Shown here one piece after another: positions 8,166 through 16,670 of a stretch of DNA of 64,000 bases (its first letter is position 1; each line of letters starts with the position of its first letter). Source of the stretch: Leisingera sp. S132 (GTDB lineage Bacteria > Pseudomonadota > Alphaproteobacteria > Rhodobacterales > Rhodobacteraceae). Below the pieces are notes generated by a model. The model saw nothing but the letters and a program-made list of their open reading frames with translations. It had not been told where the DNA came from and ran no database searches. The stretch is from contig NZ_CP083555.1 in NCBI RefSeq assembly GCF_025144465.1, positions 47,077-111,076 on the forward strand, given 5' to 3'. Made by a program: the position numbers and the translations under genes.

Positions 8166-9093
8166 GGCTTTCTCCAATTCTTGTCCTTGTGCCTGCAGTC
8201 GGCTCCAGCCAGTTGAGGGCGGCATCGCACATCATAGGATCCAGAACATGCCCGACGCCCGGCAGCAGTTCGAAGCGCGCATCAGGGATCAGCGCGGCCG
8301 CTGCCTCGCCACGTTGCGGGGAAATGCAGCTGTCGCGGTCGCCGTGCAGAACCAATGTCCGGCTTTGGATTAACTTGAGCAGCGGCCGCCGGTCCGGTGT
8401 GGTCAGAACCGCAAGTGCGTGGCGGGCTGCGCCGCCGCAAGAATACCCCGCGGAGAAAGCAGCGTTGACTTCGCTCCGAAGCTCCGGCGTGTCGGTGAGG
8501 CGGCCCGCGCCATAGGCCAAAGCGTCTTCCAGCAGGTATGTCCGGATCAGTTCCGGATCCGAAGGCCGGGTGAACAGACGCGCCATCCGGCACTTGGAAT
8601 CCGCGTCGCCATCGACTTCGGCGGTTCCGTCGTTGCTGGCCAGCTGCACAAAGCGCCCAGCCCGCGGGCCCGCGGCGGCAGCAACCAGCTGGCTGATCAT
8701 GCCGCCCATGGAGAACCCGATGATGTCGAAGGTGCCGACCTGCAGGCGGTCCAGCAGCGCCAGGACATCATCCCGCATGTCAAAAAGGGAATACGGGGCC
8801 AAATCCTGGGCGGCCGCGGTATCGCCCTGCATCCAGATCCCGGCAGCAAGCGGCTCGCTGTCTTCACCGCAGCGCGGCGACTTTCCAGCATCGCGGTTGT
8901 CAATGCAGATGACCCGGCGGGTTTCCGACAGCTGCCGGGTAAAATCCGCGGGCCACTCGATCGCCTGCATGCCTAGCCCGACCAAGAGGACAACGGGATG
9001 GGCAGCCGGATCACCGGCTTCCCAGTAGCCGAGCTGCACCGGCTGGCCGCTTGCCTTGGCGGTGTGAGGAACGAGCCACTGCACGATGGTCAC
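8152..9093 (-). CDS. alpha/beta hydrolase within the cho transporter operon
   Basis: The 313-residue protein has the alpha/beta-hydrolase layout: oxyanion region VVLLVGLGMQAIEW, nucleophile elbow GFSMGG (Ser near residue 127), acid-turn LVLHGDRDSCI and catalytic His in LPGVGHVLDP. The start codon overlaps the binding-protein stop (ATGA at 9090-9093) and its 3' end overlaps the permease gene, so it is an integral member of the operon. A plausible role is hydrolysis of a choline or carnitine ester imported by the transporter, but this is inference from context. No signal peptide, so cytoplasmic. Confidence 0.82.
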   Translation of the reverse strand: MTIVQWLVPHTAKASGQPVQLGYWEAGDPAAHPVVLLVGLGMQAIEWPADFTRQLSETRRVICIDNRDAGKSPRCGEDSEPLAAGIWMQGDTAAAQDLAPYSLFDMRDDVLALLDRLQVGTFDIIGFSMGGMISQLVAAAAGPRAGRFVQLASNDGTAEVDGDADSKCRMARLFTRPSDPELIRTYLLEDALAYGAGRLTDTPELRSEVNAAFSAGYSCGGAARHALAVLTTPDRRPLLKLIQSRTLVLHGDRDSCISPQRGEAAAALIPDARFELLPGVGHVLDPMMCDAALNWLEPTAGTRTRIGESHGVA

Positions 9094-10016
9094 TCCAGCC
9101 CCGCATAGGCTCGGACTGCGGGCAGGCCCGGTCCGCCTGCAAGCGTGTCAACTCCGTCCAGCCAGCCATCCAGCATATCCGGGTGCTGCTTGATCAGCCG
9201 CAGCGCCGCCTCTTCGGGATCTTCGCCATCGTTGATGATGTAACCCATGCCTTCGCTTTCTAACGGCACGGTAAAGTCCAGCTGGGCGATCAGGCGCCCG
9301 ATGTTCGGGCATTCCCCGGAATAACCCGCGCGGGTCTGGGTATGCACGGTCGCAGCCCCGAAGTCCGGACCGAAATAGTCGTCGCCGCCGCTCAGATACT
9401 CGATGTCAAATTCCACATTCATCGGGTGCGGCGCCCAGCCCAGAAAGACGACCCAATCCTCCCGCGACACGGCCCTGCGCACCTGCGCCAGCATGCCTTG
9501 TTCCGAGCTCTCTACAACGTTCCAGCCGCCCAGCCCGAAGGCATTCGTGTCGATGATATCCATCATCTGCGTGTTTGAGCCGGGCTCGATGCCGTAGAAG
9601 CGGCTGCCGAACTTGTCCGCATGCGCGGCGAGGTCGGCAAAGCTGGTAACGCCCGCCTCATACACGTACTTCGGCACGGCAAAAGTGTATTTCGCCCCTT
9701 CCAGGTTCTGGTTCACCGTCTCGATGGCATCGCCTTCGATATAGGGTGCGAAATAGGTTGCCATGGCAGGGTCCCAATATCCCAGGAACAGGTCCAAATC
9801 GCCGTTGACCATCGCCTCGTATGTGACCGTGGTGCCGAGCACCTTTGTTTCCGCCTCATACCCCAGCCCCTTCAGCAGCACGGATGCCACACCAGAAGTG
9901 AGCGCCAGGTCCGTCCAGCCCGGCTCCGCCATCCGGACTTTCTCACAGGATGCTTCGGCCAAACCCGCCCCCAGAAGTGAAATGCCAAGGGCAGCTGAAA
10001 TCGAGAATGTTTTCAT
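9090..10016 (-). CDS. choX: choline/betaine ABC transporter, substrate-binding protein
   Basis: The 308-residue precursor has a signal peptide (MKTFSISAALGISLLGAGLAEAS) and a type-II periplasmic binding fold with 'EPGWTDLALTSGVASVLLKG', 'GDLDLFLGYWDPAM' and 'VVFLGWAPHPMN'. The Trp and Tyr residues in these motifs correspond to the aromatic box that binds trimethylammonium groups in ChoX/ProX proteins. Cys26 and Cys near residue 248 could form the disulfide seen in the ChoX family. First gene of the minus-strand operon and divergent from a BetI-like regulator. Confidence 0.87.
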   Translation of the reverse strand: MKTFSISAALGISLLGAGLAEASCEKVRMAEPGWTDLALTSGVASVLLKGLGYEAETKVLGTTVTYEAMVNGDLDLFLGYWDPAMATYFAPYIEGDAIETVNQNLEGAKYTFAVPKYVYEAGVTSFADLAAHADKFGSRFYGIEPGSNTQMMDIIDTNAFGLGGWNVVESSEQGMLAQVRRAVSREDWVVFLGWAPHPMNVEFDIEYLSGGDDYFGPDFGAATVHTQTRAGYSGECPNIGRLIAQLDFTVPLESEGMGYIINDGEDPEEAALRLIKQHPDMLDGWLDGVDTLAGGPGLPAVRAYAGLE

Positions 10017-10034
10017 TTTGTCCTCCCAAGTTTA

Positions 10035-10073
10035 TAGACTCGATGGTCTATTAATAGTCTGATAGGTACTATT
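10035..10073. promoter_or_regulatory. tandem inverted repeats between choX and the BetI-like gene
   Basis: Two adjacent inverted repeats occur in the 108-bp divergent gap: TAGAC-6 nt-GTCTA at 10035-10050 and AATAGT-9 nt-ACTATT at 10053-10073. They lie 20-57 bp upstream of choX and are good candidates for operators of the adjacent TetR-type regulator. They do not match the E. coli BetI box. Confidence 0.5.
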
Positions 10074-10124
10074 TGACACCCGAGTCAACAAAATATTTAC
10101 TTTGAGCAATTCTGGGAGAGCGAG

Positions 10125-10790
10125 ATGAAGCGGACGAAACTGTGGCGGCTAAGGACCGAGGAGTATTCCAAAGCAGCCTTCGAAGTCCTTAGTGACGAAG
10201 GGCTTTCCGGAACCACCGTGGAGAAGGTCGCCAAGCGTGCGGGCGTCTCGAAGACCAACGTCCTGCACTACTTCGGAAACAAGGCCCGGCTACTGGAAAT
10301 GGCTTTACGCTACGCTAATGCCGACTTGGCCCGAGATGTACGAGCGCTGATGATTCGCTCAAATACGCCTTGGGAAAGGGTCTACTCAGTGATCGAAGCT
10401 AATTTTTCGCGGCAGTATTTCACGCCCAAACTCTCACACGCCTGGTTGTCGCTGCTCGCGGAAATCCCGTACAATCCGAGCTACCAGAGGATACAGACGG
10501 CCATTCACCAGCGGATGCACTCGAACCTGATGCATGCACTAAAGCAACTGACCGAGCAGGAGAGGGCAGAAGAAATCGCTCTGGCGATATCGGCGATGAT
10601 TGATGGCCTATGGTTGCGTTGCGGCCTGCATGAAGGGGGCATTGGCCGCGACACCGCCCTGCAGCAGATGGAGTTACTGATGGAGTCACTGTTCCCTGAC
10701 TGCCCTGAACGGTTGGCTGCAAAGGCTCGCATTGAAGAGATCCAATCGATTTTGACGCCCTATGAAGCCCCTCTGCGACGGGAAATTTGA
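10125..10790 (+). CDS. BetI-like TetR-family regulator
   Basis: The 221-residue protein has an N-terminal TetR helix-turn-helix: 'AAFEVLSDEGLSGTTVEKVA' then KRAGVSKTNVLHYFGNKARL. The C-terminal ligand domain includes 'AWLSLLAEIPYNPSYQRIQT' and 'DGLWLRCGLHEGGI', segments close to BetI, the choline-responsive repressor. A GGGAGAGCGAG ribosome site precedes ATG 10125. Divergent position relative to the choX operon supports control of choline or betaine uptake. Assignment as BetI itself is not certain because no betA/betB genes are nearby. Confidence 0.85.
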   Translation: MKRTKLWRLRTEEYSKAAFEVLSDEGLSGTTVEKVAKRAGVSKTNVLHYFGNKARLLEMALRYANADLARDVRALMIRSNTPWERVYSVIEANFSRQYFTPKLSHAWLSLLAEIPYNPSYQRIQTAIHQRMHSNLMHALKQLTEQERAEEIALAISAMIDGLWLRCGLHEGGIGRDTALQQMELLMESLFPDCPERLAAKARIEEIQSILTPYEAPLRREI

Positions 10791-10833
10791 TCAGATCAAT
10801 GACAGGTGAGGGCTTTGCGCAAAGCATCCGCTA

Positions 10834-12756
10834 TCACCCACCCAACAACTCCTCAATGAAATCCTCCTGCCGGTCGAGCGCTGCTTCCCACTCCTTCGGC
10901 ACCGCCGCTTCCCGTTCGAGCGTCTCTGGCTCTGGCTGCCAGTGCCCAACCTCCATCGTCCTCACGCTCATCGCACGCGCCTCGCGGCGCTGTGATCGAT
11001 CCCGGACAGGCGCGCGTTCGGCTGGTTTCGCCTGCTCGTCTGCGCCGACCTCGTCTTCACCGTCGCCTCCCCAAGGACCCACGCCCTGCACGCTCGGTGG
11101 GTACGGGAACGGCTGGTCCTCCTGGCGGGCGAGCATGTCCTTGAAGAAGGGATCATCGTAATACTTGATCCGGCTCGCCTTGATCGGATGCTGAGGCGAG
11201 GCGAGGATGATCACCTCGTCGGGGTCCATCAGACGCGCTTCGGTCTCGGAAAGCAGCGGCCGTTCTTCCAGACGCGCTGAGGTCGAGGTCGCCCCGAGGA
11301 AGCCTTTGTTGCGTCCATACATCCGGGTCACTGCCTCGCGGGTGGTGCTGCCGACGGCTGCGGAAACCTCCTTCACCGTGCGCTGGTCGCGGGGCGTAAT
11401 GTAGAGCTTGAGCCCTGCCCCATTCTCAAGACTTTCGCGGCCCTCGGGTCCGTAGATGCGGTCGAGCGAGGCCAGCGACTGCGCGATCATCGCGACTCGG
11501 CCGCCATAGCTCGCCAGGGAGTGGATCGCGCGTTCGAGATAGGGCATGGCCCCCATCTGCTGGAATTCGTCAATCATCATCATGACGGGCCAGGGCTCGT
11601 CCGGGCCCGGTTCGTTTAGGCGGATCGACGAGATGAGATCGGCGAACATCAGGCGCAGGAGCGGCGCCAGCGTCGCGATGTGATCTTCGGACACCGCGAT
11701 ATAGAGCGACTGCGGGGTTTTGCGGAAGGTCGAGAAATCGAAGTCGCTCGCTTCGGTGGCCGAGCGTACCGCCGGGTTGTCCCATTGTTTGAGACCGGCC
11801 GTCATCAGCGCCTGGATGTTCGAGGTCAAGAGACGCGACGAGGCCGAGGCCGCATTGGTCCAGAGTTCGCGCAGGATGTCTTCTTCGGCCTCGTCGGCAT
11901 AGGTCTTGTACTGGGCGTTCTTGTATTCGCCGCCCGCAACGATCTTGTTCACTTCGCCAAGGTTCGGGGTGCCACGCTGGATCGCCAGCAGGCAGGCCGC
12001 AACGAAGATCGACTTGCCTGCCTCAGAGAAGGTGTCGAGCTGCTTGTTGTCCTTGTCGAGGAAGAGGTCGGCCAGGATCGAGACCTCGGTGAAACGCTGC
12101 GCGAATGTCGGGGCCTTGGCGATTCGGGCGAGCGGGTTGTAGCGATGCGTGGCATTGGCCCAATCAAAGGGGCTGAAGCGATAAACCTCATCGCCGTTGA
12201 GCGCCCGGAGCCGCGCGGTCTTCTCGAAGTTCTCGCCCTTCACGTCGAGCACCACGACCGAGCCCGCGAAGCTCAGGAGGTTCGGGATCACAAAGCCCAC
12301 ACCCTTACCGGCGCGGGTCGGGGCCACCATCATCACATGCGGGATGGTAGTCGAGGAGATGAACTCCGCCTTCGAGGTCGGCGCGCCAAGCTTGCCGCAG
12401 ACGAAGCCTTTGCCCGGGGCCTGAAGCATGTCGTTCTTCTTCAGTTCTGTCTTCGTCTGCCAATGGGCCGAGCCGTAGTCGTCCCGCTCCTTCTTCCAAG
12501 TCCAGGCGAGCGCCAGGGATCCGAGACCAATCGCCCCGAAGCCGACAGCGCCAAACCCCACCTTGAAGGCCTCGGGATGCGCCATGCGGGTGCCGGCGCT
12601 GGCTTTCCAGAGCGCCAGCATATCAAAACTCTGAAACCCGGTTTTCAGGGCAAGGGTCAGGTAGAAGGCAGCGACAATGGTGCCGATGACGGCGCCGCAG
12701 ATCACGCCGAAGAGGAGCGCGGCCCAGAGGGGAAGTGTCTTGGTCATGGTGGTCAT
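10834..12756 (-). CDS. virD4: VirD4/TraG-type conjugative coupling protein
   Basis: The 640-residue protein has two N-terminal membrane helices (about residues 10-38 and 66-88), Walker A APTRAGKG (145-152), Walker B VMMMIDEFQQMG, and the RAGRE-like QRTVKEVSA region of the TraG/VirD4 family. Type IV coupling proteins are hexameric inner-membrane ATPases that hand the relaxase-DNA complex to the secretion channel. It follows the relaxase gene by 5 bp on the same strand. No virB genes lie within the window, so the channel may be encoded elsewhere on the replicon or by a helper. Confidence 0.92.
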   Translation of the reverse strand: MTTMTKTLPLWAALLFGVICGAVIGTIVAAFYLTLALKTGFQSFDMLALWKASAGTRMAHPEAFKVGFGAVGFGAIGLGSLALAWTWKKERDDYGSAHWQTKTELKKNDMLQAPGKGFVCGKLGAPTSKAEFISSTTIPHVMMVAPTRAGKGVGFVIPNLLSFAGSVVVLDVKGENFEKTARLRALNGDEVYRFSPFDWANATHRYNPLARIAKAPTFAQRFTEVSILADLFLDKDNKQLDTFSEAGKSIFVAACLLAIQRGTPNLGEVNKIVAGGEYKNAQYKTYADEAEEDILRELWTNAASASSRLLTSNIQALMTAGLKQWDNPAVRSATEASDFDFSTFRKTPQSLYIAVSEDHIATLAPLLRLMFADLISSIRLNEPGPDEPWPVMMMIDEFQQMGAMPYLERAIHSLASYGGRVAMIAQSLASLDRIYGPEGRESLENGAGLKLYITPRDQRTVKEVSAAVGSTTREAVTRMYGRNKGFLGATSTSARLEERPLLSETEARLMDPDEVIILASPQHPIKASRIKYYDDPFFKDMLARQEDQPFPYPPSVQGVGPWGGDGEDEVGADEQAKPAERAPVRDRSQRREARAMSVRTMEVGHWQPEPETLEREAAVPKEWEAALDRQEDFIEELLGG

Positions 12757-12761
12757 CCCCC

Positions 12762-14702
12762 TCAGAATTCCATCTCGTCATCGAGACCGCGGTCTAGTGT
12801 TTTGTTTCGGGCAAGATCGCGCCCCAGCTCCTGCGCCTCCTGCTGGCCGCGCAACCGCGCGACCTCCGTCGCCTTGTCCTGCTGCAATCCGGCAGCGCGG
12901 TCGGTGAAGACCTGATCGCCGGTCTCCTCAAACGTCATCTCGAGAAATTCCTGTGTGACGGTGATCTGGTCGAGCTTGCTCGGAAGGGCCGCATCCAGAA
13001 CCTCGAAGTTGCCGCGGCGAAGCTCGGCCAAGCCCTCCTCGCCCAATTCCTTGAAGAGCTCGGATTGCAGGGTCCGCTCAACCACCTCTTCCTGGACCTC
13101 GGTGAGCTTGCCGTCCCGCAACATGTCGGCGAGGTCCTGCAGGTAGGGATTGGGCGTCCGGTCATCTTCGTCGATGAGGGACAACGTCGCCTCCTCCTCG
13201 TCCGCGAGGGTCCGACCGATTTCGACGCCCATCTCCTTCGCCCGCTCCATCAGCGCATCCATCACCCCATCAACCTTTTCGAGCGCGGCATCGAGTTGGT
13301 CGTCACTCGCGGTCTCCACGCTGAGACCGTCCTTCGCCAGCACCGCGTTCATGTCGCGCTCAACCCAGTCCTGCGCCATGCCGTAGTTGCGGGTGCCGCC
13401 TGCCGTGATGCGCGCCACCAGTTCCTCGCTGTCCATGCCCACCTCCTTGGCGCGCTCGAGCACGTCGCGCAGCCCCTCATCATTGCCTGCCTGAAGTGCC
13501 GCGATCAGCACATCGCTACCCGCCCCCGGCGGATAGGGTTCTTCGAGCTGCTTACCGAACCGCGCGCGCAGTTCCGGATCCGGCACCATCTGCGAAAGGT
13601 CCGCGATGATCGGCGCGGCCTTGGCTTCAAAAGCGGCCCGCTCGGCCGGATCCAGTTCCTCGGCCTTGAGCTTCAGCGCCTCGATCGTGCGCTCGGAATA
13701 GTCGATCGCATCACCGACGGTCTTGATGTCCTTCATGTCTATCTCTCCTTCGGTGAAGTTCCACGGCGTGCCCGAACCAAGCCCCTCCGCCATGCCGCGT
13801 ACGGCGCGCGCCATGTGGCGCTGGTCCATCCGGTCCAGCAGATCGGCGAGGTTCTTGTAGTCCTTGGCGAAGCCCACCACCTGCGCCTGCGCGATTGCGG
13901 ATTCCTGGGCCGTCATGACGATCTCGCGCGGCAGGCGGGCCTCTTCCTTGGCGCGGTAGATCTCCTCGATTCCGGCGGGCTTCGCGAAGATGCCGCGCTC
14001 GAGCCGGGTGGTGGCGTCGAGCATCACGCCGTAGCGTTCCGCGATCTCGGCCTGCTTCTCGCGCATCAGCTGCGGCGACATCACGCCTTCGGCCCAACAG
14101 GAGAACCAGGTGCCCTTTTCGACGCCGCGATTGTTCAGGATGATATGGGCGTGCTTGTGCGCCCGGTCGTCATGGACCGCGAGGACATAGTCCCACTGAT
14201 CGCCGTATTCGCCGTTCTCGAAGAAATGCTCCGTCCAGTCCATCGCGATGTCGCGAACCTGATCGACCGTCACGTCGGTCGGGAAGGACAGCAGCATATG
14301 CGAGGTGAACCCGAGCTTGGTCGAGCCGCGCCAGGTGCCGGCCCAGTCCTCGACGAGTTCCTCTTTCTGATCCTCGGAAAGCACCGCCGTATCGGTCAGC
14401 ACGTTGGTCATCGTCGAGTAGGTGTAGACCGCCTTGTCGTTGATGTAGGAGATCTGTGCCCCAAGCGAGGCACGCGTCTTGCAGCCCCCTGCCCGGATCC
14501 TTTTGAACACCGCCGCCCGACTCTGACCCGAGACCGCCTTCAGCGCGTTGCGCGCCGACATGGATCCGACACGCGCGAAACTCCGCCCCTGCCGACGCCC
14601 CGCCAGCCGCGCGTCGATCCGCGCTGCGGCCTGACCCCGGATGCGCTCATCCTCCCAGAGCCGCCCCATGACCGAGGTGTAGAGGGCGAGGGGATCAGCC
14701 AT
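12762..14702 (-). CDS. virD2: VirD2-type relaxase (mobilisation nuclease)
   Basis: The 646-residue protein carries relaxase motif I near SLGAQISYIND (candidate catalytic Tyr86) and the metal-binding motif III HDDRAHKHAHI (His177, His182, His184, His186 region). Relaxases cut one strand at oriT, stay attached to its 5' end through the Tyr and are exported with it. The C-terminal half is acidic and probably carries the secretion signal. It overlaps the accessory gene by 8 bp and precedes virD4. Note that the catalytic core starts about 80 residues in, with a long basic N-terminal extension (AGRRQGRSFARVG). A candidate nic site of the family cut by VirD2/TraI lies 0.75 kb upstream. Confidence 0.9.
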   Translation of the reverse strand: MADPLALYTSVMGRLWEDERIRGQAAARIDARLAGRRQGRSFARVGSMSARNALKAVSGQSRAAVFKRIRAGGCKTRASLGAQISYINDKAVYTYSTMTNVLTDTAVLSEDQKEELVEDWAGTWRGSTKLGFTSHMLLSFPTDVTVDQVRDIAMDWTEHFFENGEYGDQWDYVLAVHDDRAHKHAHIILNNRGVEKGTWFSCWAEGVMSPQLMREKQAEIAERYGVMLDATTRLERGIFAKPAGIEEIYRAKEEARLPREIVMTAQESAIAQAQVVGFAKDYKNLADLLDRMDQRHMARAVRGMAEGLGSGTPWNFTEGEIDMKDIKTVGDAIDYSERTIEALKLKAEELDPAERAAFEAKAAPIIADLSQMVPDPELRARFGKQLEEPYPPGAGSDVLIAALQAGNDEGLRDVLERAKEVGMDSEELVARITAGGTRNYGMAQDWVERDMNAVLAKDGLSVETASDDQLDAALEKVDGVMDALMERAKEMGVEIGRTLADEEEATLSLIDEDDRTPNPYLQDLADMLRDGKLTEVQEEVVERTLQSELFKELGEEGLAELRRGNFEVLDAALPSKLDQITVTQEFLEMTFEETGDQVFTDRAAGLQQDKATEVARLRGQQEAQELGRDLARNKTLDRGLDDEMEF

Positions 14703-15315
14703 TCCTGACGAGCCTCAAACCTGTCACGGTTTCGCGTGGGTCATCCTCGAGAACCGCGCTCTCCGCCCCCTGCCCTTCTTCCTTTTGCGGCCACTCCTGA
14801 TGACGCAGCGCCTGCGCCGCGTCCTTCATCCGGCCTATCTCACGGCTCATGGACTGCGCCAGATCAAGGAGCTCAATCAGCACCGCGCGGTCCGCCTCAG
14901 AGACCTCCAGCCGACCGCGATGCACCGCCTTGGCGAGCACCAATCCTGCGTCGCTCACGTCCTTCGCCTGACGCCACACGGCACAGAACTCCGCGACCAG
15001 ATCACGCGGGACATCGAGGAAACCGCACCGTCCGCGCAGCACCGCGTTGAGCGCCTGTGACCGGCTGGCATAGCCTCGCGCGCGCCACTCCGCGTCGAAG
15101 GCCTCCAGCTCGGATCGGCTAGCCCGGAACGCCACTGTCTCGCTCGGATCGCGTACCGCGAGCCCCTCGCCCACCTCCTCCTTCGCGAGCCGGTTCACGT
15201 GGCGCGGAGAGATGCCAAACGCCGCCGCCAGCTCCTTCGCGCTCTCGCCCGCCGCAAAGCGCCGCGCGACTTCGATACGCTCTTCAAGCTTCAGATTTTT
15301 CGCTGGCCTCGGCAC
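14695..15315 (-). CDS. relaxosome accessory DNA-binding protein (MobC-like role)
   Basis: I choose GTG 15315, preceded by GGGAGAAC at good spacing, which gives a 206-residue protein; the frame remains open to 15408 without a ribosome site. The N-terminal part has a helix-turn-helix (ARRFAAGESAKELAAAFG then ISPRHVNRLAKEE), followed by a ribbon-helix-helix-like segment (SETVAFRASRSELEAFDAEW, then GYASRSQALNAVLRG). Such double DNA-binding proteins bind oriT and recruit the relaxase. It overlaps the virD2 start by 8 bp and lies next to the candidate oriT, so an accessory and autoregulatory role is likely. Confidence 0.72.
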   Translation of the reverse strand: MPRPAKNLKLEERIEVARRFAAGESAKELAAAFGISPRHVNRLAKEEVGEGLAVRDPSETVAFRASRSELEAFDAEWRARGYASRSQALNAVLRGRCGFLDVPRDLVAEFCAVWRQAKDVSDAGLVLAKAVHRGRLEVSEADRAVLIELLDLAQSMSREIGRMKDAAQALRHQEWPQKEEGQGAESAVLEDDPRETVTGLRLVRNG

Positions 15316-15370
15316 TAGGGCGTTCTCCCGCTTCCAGGAAAAATATGCATGCGCAGTCGCGCGCGAGGCA

Positions 15371-15388
15371 GCGATTGCTCGCAATCGC
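15371..15388. promoter_or_regulatory. perfect 8-bp inverted repeat, probable oriT/accessory-protein site
   Basis: GCGATTGC-TC-GCAATCGC lies about 60 bp upstream of the accessory-gene start and 80 bp from the candidate nic site. Its symmetry and location fit a binding site for the accessory protein. Confidence 0.5.
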
Positions 15389-15461
15389 GTTCGCGTGCGG
15401 CGGAGCATTCAGCTTTGCGGGAAACGCCCATGACAGACCCCTCAGACAAAATGTGCAAACA

Positions 15462-15479
15462 TTGGCCATATCCTGCCAA
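15462..15479 (+). other. oriT: candidate oriT nic site (IncP/Ti-type)
   Basis: The plus strand reads TTGGCCATATCCTGCCAA. It contains TATCCTG at 15469-15475, the core of the IncP (RP4) oriT and Ti T-DNA border nic consensus YATCCTG/Y, with cleavage expected after G15475. The core is framed by a short inverted repeat (TTGGC/GCCAA). The site is in the gap upstream of the accessory-virD2-virD4 genes. Cutting here would send the right-hand side (15.5 kb upward) into the recipient first and the mob genes last. Confidence 0.6.
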
Positions 15480-15714
15480 CGTCTTCCTTTTCTACTTCGC
15501 TTATACATCAATACATCATTTTGCGCAATATATCGTATTGATTGTTGTATCTTTTTGCCTGCCGTTTCTGGCACACCTCGACCAACAGAGTGCAGAGAGG
15601 CACGACTATTCAATGCACTTCAAACCGACACCAGTCGGGGAACAATGAGGCCTTCTTTTTCGTCTGGGCCCCGCCCAAAATTTCGTTCAGCTTTGTTCGC
15701 GTGGGATCATGAAC

Positions 15715-15748
15715 GAAACAGAAAAAGGCCGCCCAGAAATGGGCAGCC
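15715..15748 (-). terminator. Rho-independent terminator of the 16.6-15.8 kb operon
   Basis: On the minus strand GGCTGCCCA-TTTC-TGGGCGGCC is followed by TTTTTCTGTTTC. It lies about 35 bp after the stop of the last gene of the three-gene minus-strand operon. Confidence 0.75.
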
Positions 15749-15780
15749 TCTTCTTCTGGATGCTATGCGGCGCGCGACCG

Positions 15781-16008
15781 TCAGGCGGCAGTACCTTCAT
15801 GATCCGTCAGAACCATGCTCGCGGTGACACCAACAAAAAGCGGCGTGATTTGATACTCGCTCTCGTCGCTATTAGGCGGCGTCACCGCGACGATTGCCAC
15901 GGCTGGTTCGCCATCAAGGAAGCAGGAGAACAGCGCGAAATTGTCGTGGTCTCCTGAAGTCAGCGCCTCAAAGGCGCTGATATGTTCGGGACGAATGTTG
16001 GTGCTCAC
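15781..16008 (-). CDS. small conserved plasmid protein (about 75 aa)
   Basis: The GTG start at 16008 overlaps the stop of the upstream DUF2958 gene (GTGA), so translation is coupled. The 75-residue product begins (V/M)STNIRPEHISAFEALTSGD and contains 'FLDGEPAVAIVAVTPP' and a C-terminal 'TPLFVGVTASMVLTDHEG'. Proteins of this kind are, to my knowledge, common beside DUF2958 and ArdC genes on alphaproteobacterial mobile elements, but have no known function. The longer open frame to 16176 is rejected because it runs inside the neighbouring gene. Confidence 0.7.
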   Translation of the reverse strand: MSTNIRPEHISAFEALTSGDHDNFALFSCFLDGEPAVAIVAVTPPNSDESEYQITPLFVGVTASMVLTDHEGTAA

Positions 16009-16364
16009 GTGACGATCCCTCCGGCTTCGCGAGCGCGTTCCGCATAGGTGCTGAGCGATGCCTCGGCTTTGAAGTGAAGGTCCCGCTCGATCGGCAAGCC
16101 AAGACGGCCACGGTGTTCCTTTAGGACGCTGAGCCGAACCGAGCCCAGCTCCGGGTAGCCAAGGCCGAGATCGCAAAGACCGAATGCGATGTCGGGATCC
16201 TCCGGGTCCGTTTCGCTGAGGAGCCAGGTGGCGCCGCCGTCTGGTGTGAAGAGCTTGACCACCGGCGCGAAGTCGATGGTGTCCTCACCAGCTTCGATGC
16301 GCGTCTGGTTGGCGCGGCCATTGGCGGCCAGTTGGTCGAGGATGGGTTGAGGCAGAAGTTCCAT
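16005..16364 (-). CDS. DUF2958 domain protein
   Basis: The start at ATG 16364 (MELLPQPILDQLAANGRANQ) gives 119 residues, the usual length for DUF2958. Conserved segments are 'DFAPVVKLFTPDGGATWLLS', 'DPEDPDIAFGLCDLGLGYPE' and 'GLPIERDLHFKA'. The family is found on plasmids and integrative elements and has no established biochemical role; the Glu/Asp-rich core suggests a ligand or metal site. It sits between a 66-residue upstream protein and a translationally coupled 75-residue protein. Confidence 0.85.
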   Translation of the reverse strand: MELLPQPILDQLAANGRANQTRIEAGEDTIDFAPVVKLFTPDGGATWLLSETDPEDPDIAFGLCDLGLGYPELGSVRLSVLKEHRGRLGLPIERDLHFKAEASLSTYAERAREAGGIVT

Positions 16365-16434
16365 TGTGTCTGTCCTTCGTATGAGATGTCGGAGAGGTTT
16401 GGCGGGAGGGGCACGAGGCCCCTCCCCGGCCGGG

Positions 16435-16635
16435 TCACTCGGTGACCTGGACGTCGTCGCTGTCGGGCTTAGGCTCGAAGAGGACGAACTCGCCATTCAC
16501 CGGGGTTGCGAAGAGCTGGATGGTCATGAAGGACTTGGCGCCTTCGTTCTGCGGGAAGGCGACGCCCACCTTGTGGAAGCGGGTTTTGCCATCCTTGCCG
16601 GTGTCGGGGGTGGTGACGGTGTAGTACTTGGTCAT
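16435..16635 (-). CDS. small conserved plasmid protein (66 aa)
   Basis: ATG 16635 is preceded by GGAGAACC and gives a 66-residue protein MTKYYTVTTPDTGKDGKTRF then HKVGVAFPQNEG, ending in 'PVNGEFVLFEPKPDSDD'. It resembles small beta-rich proteins encoded in plasmid leading regions, of unknown function. It is first in a minus-strand operon with DUF2958 and a 75-residue protein, and a strongly self-complementary block (16671-16799) lies just upstream. Confidence 0.7.
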   Translation of the reverse strand: MTKYYTVTTPDTGKDGKTRFHKVGVAFPQNEGAKSFMTIQLFATPVNGEFVLFEPKPDSDDVQVTE

Positions 16636-16670
16636 ATCGGTTCTCCTTCGTTTTCGATGCAAACGAGAGA

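Noticed and set aside
11680..12915. 411-codon plus-strand open frame opposite virD4
   Set aside because: Shadow frame; Arg/Gly-rich translation without domains, spanning the junction of two real genes.
13065..14708. 547-codon open frame on the plus strand opposite the relaxase gene
   Set aside because: Antisense shadow of the high-GC virD2 gene; no motif and no ribosome site, whereas the minus-strand frame has clear relaxase motifs.
10834..15315. Full conjugation system
   Set aside because: Only coupling protein, relaxase and accessory gene are present; no VirB ATPase, pilin or channel genes lie within the window.
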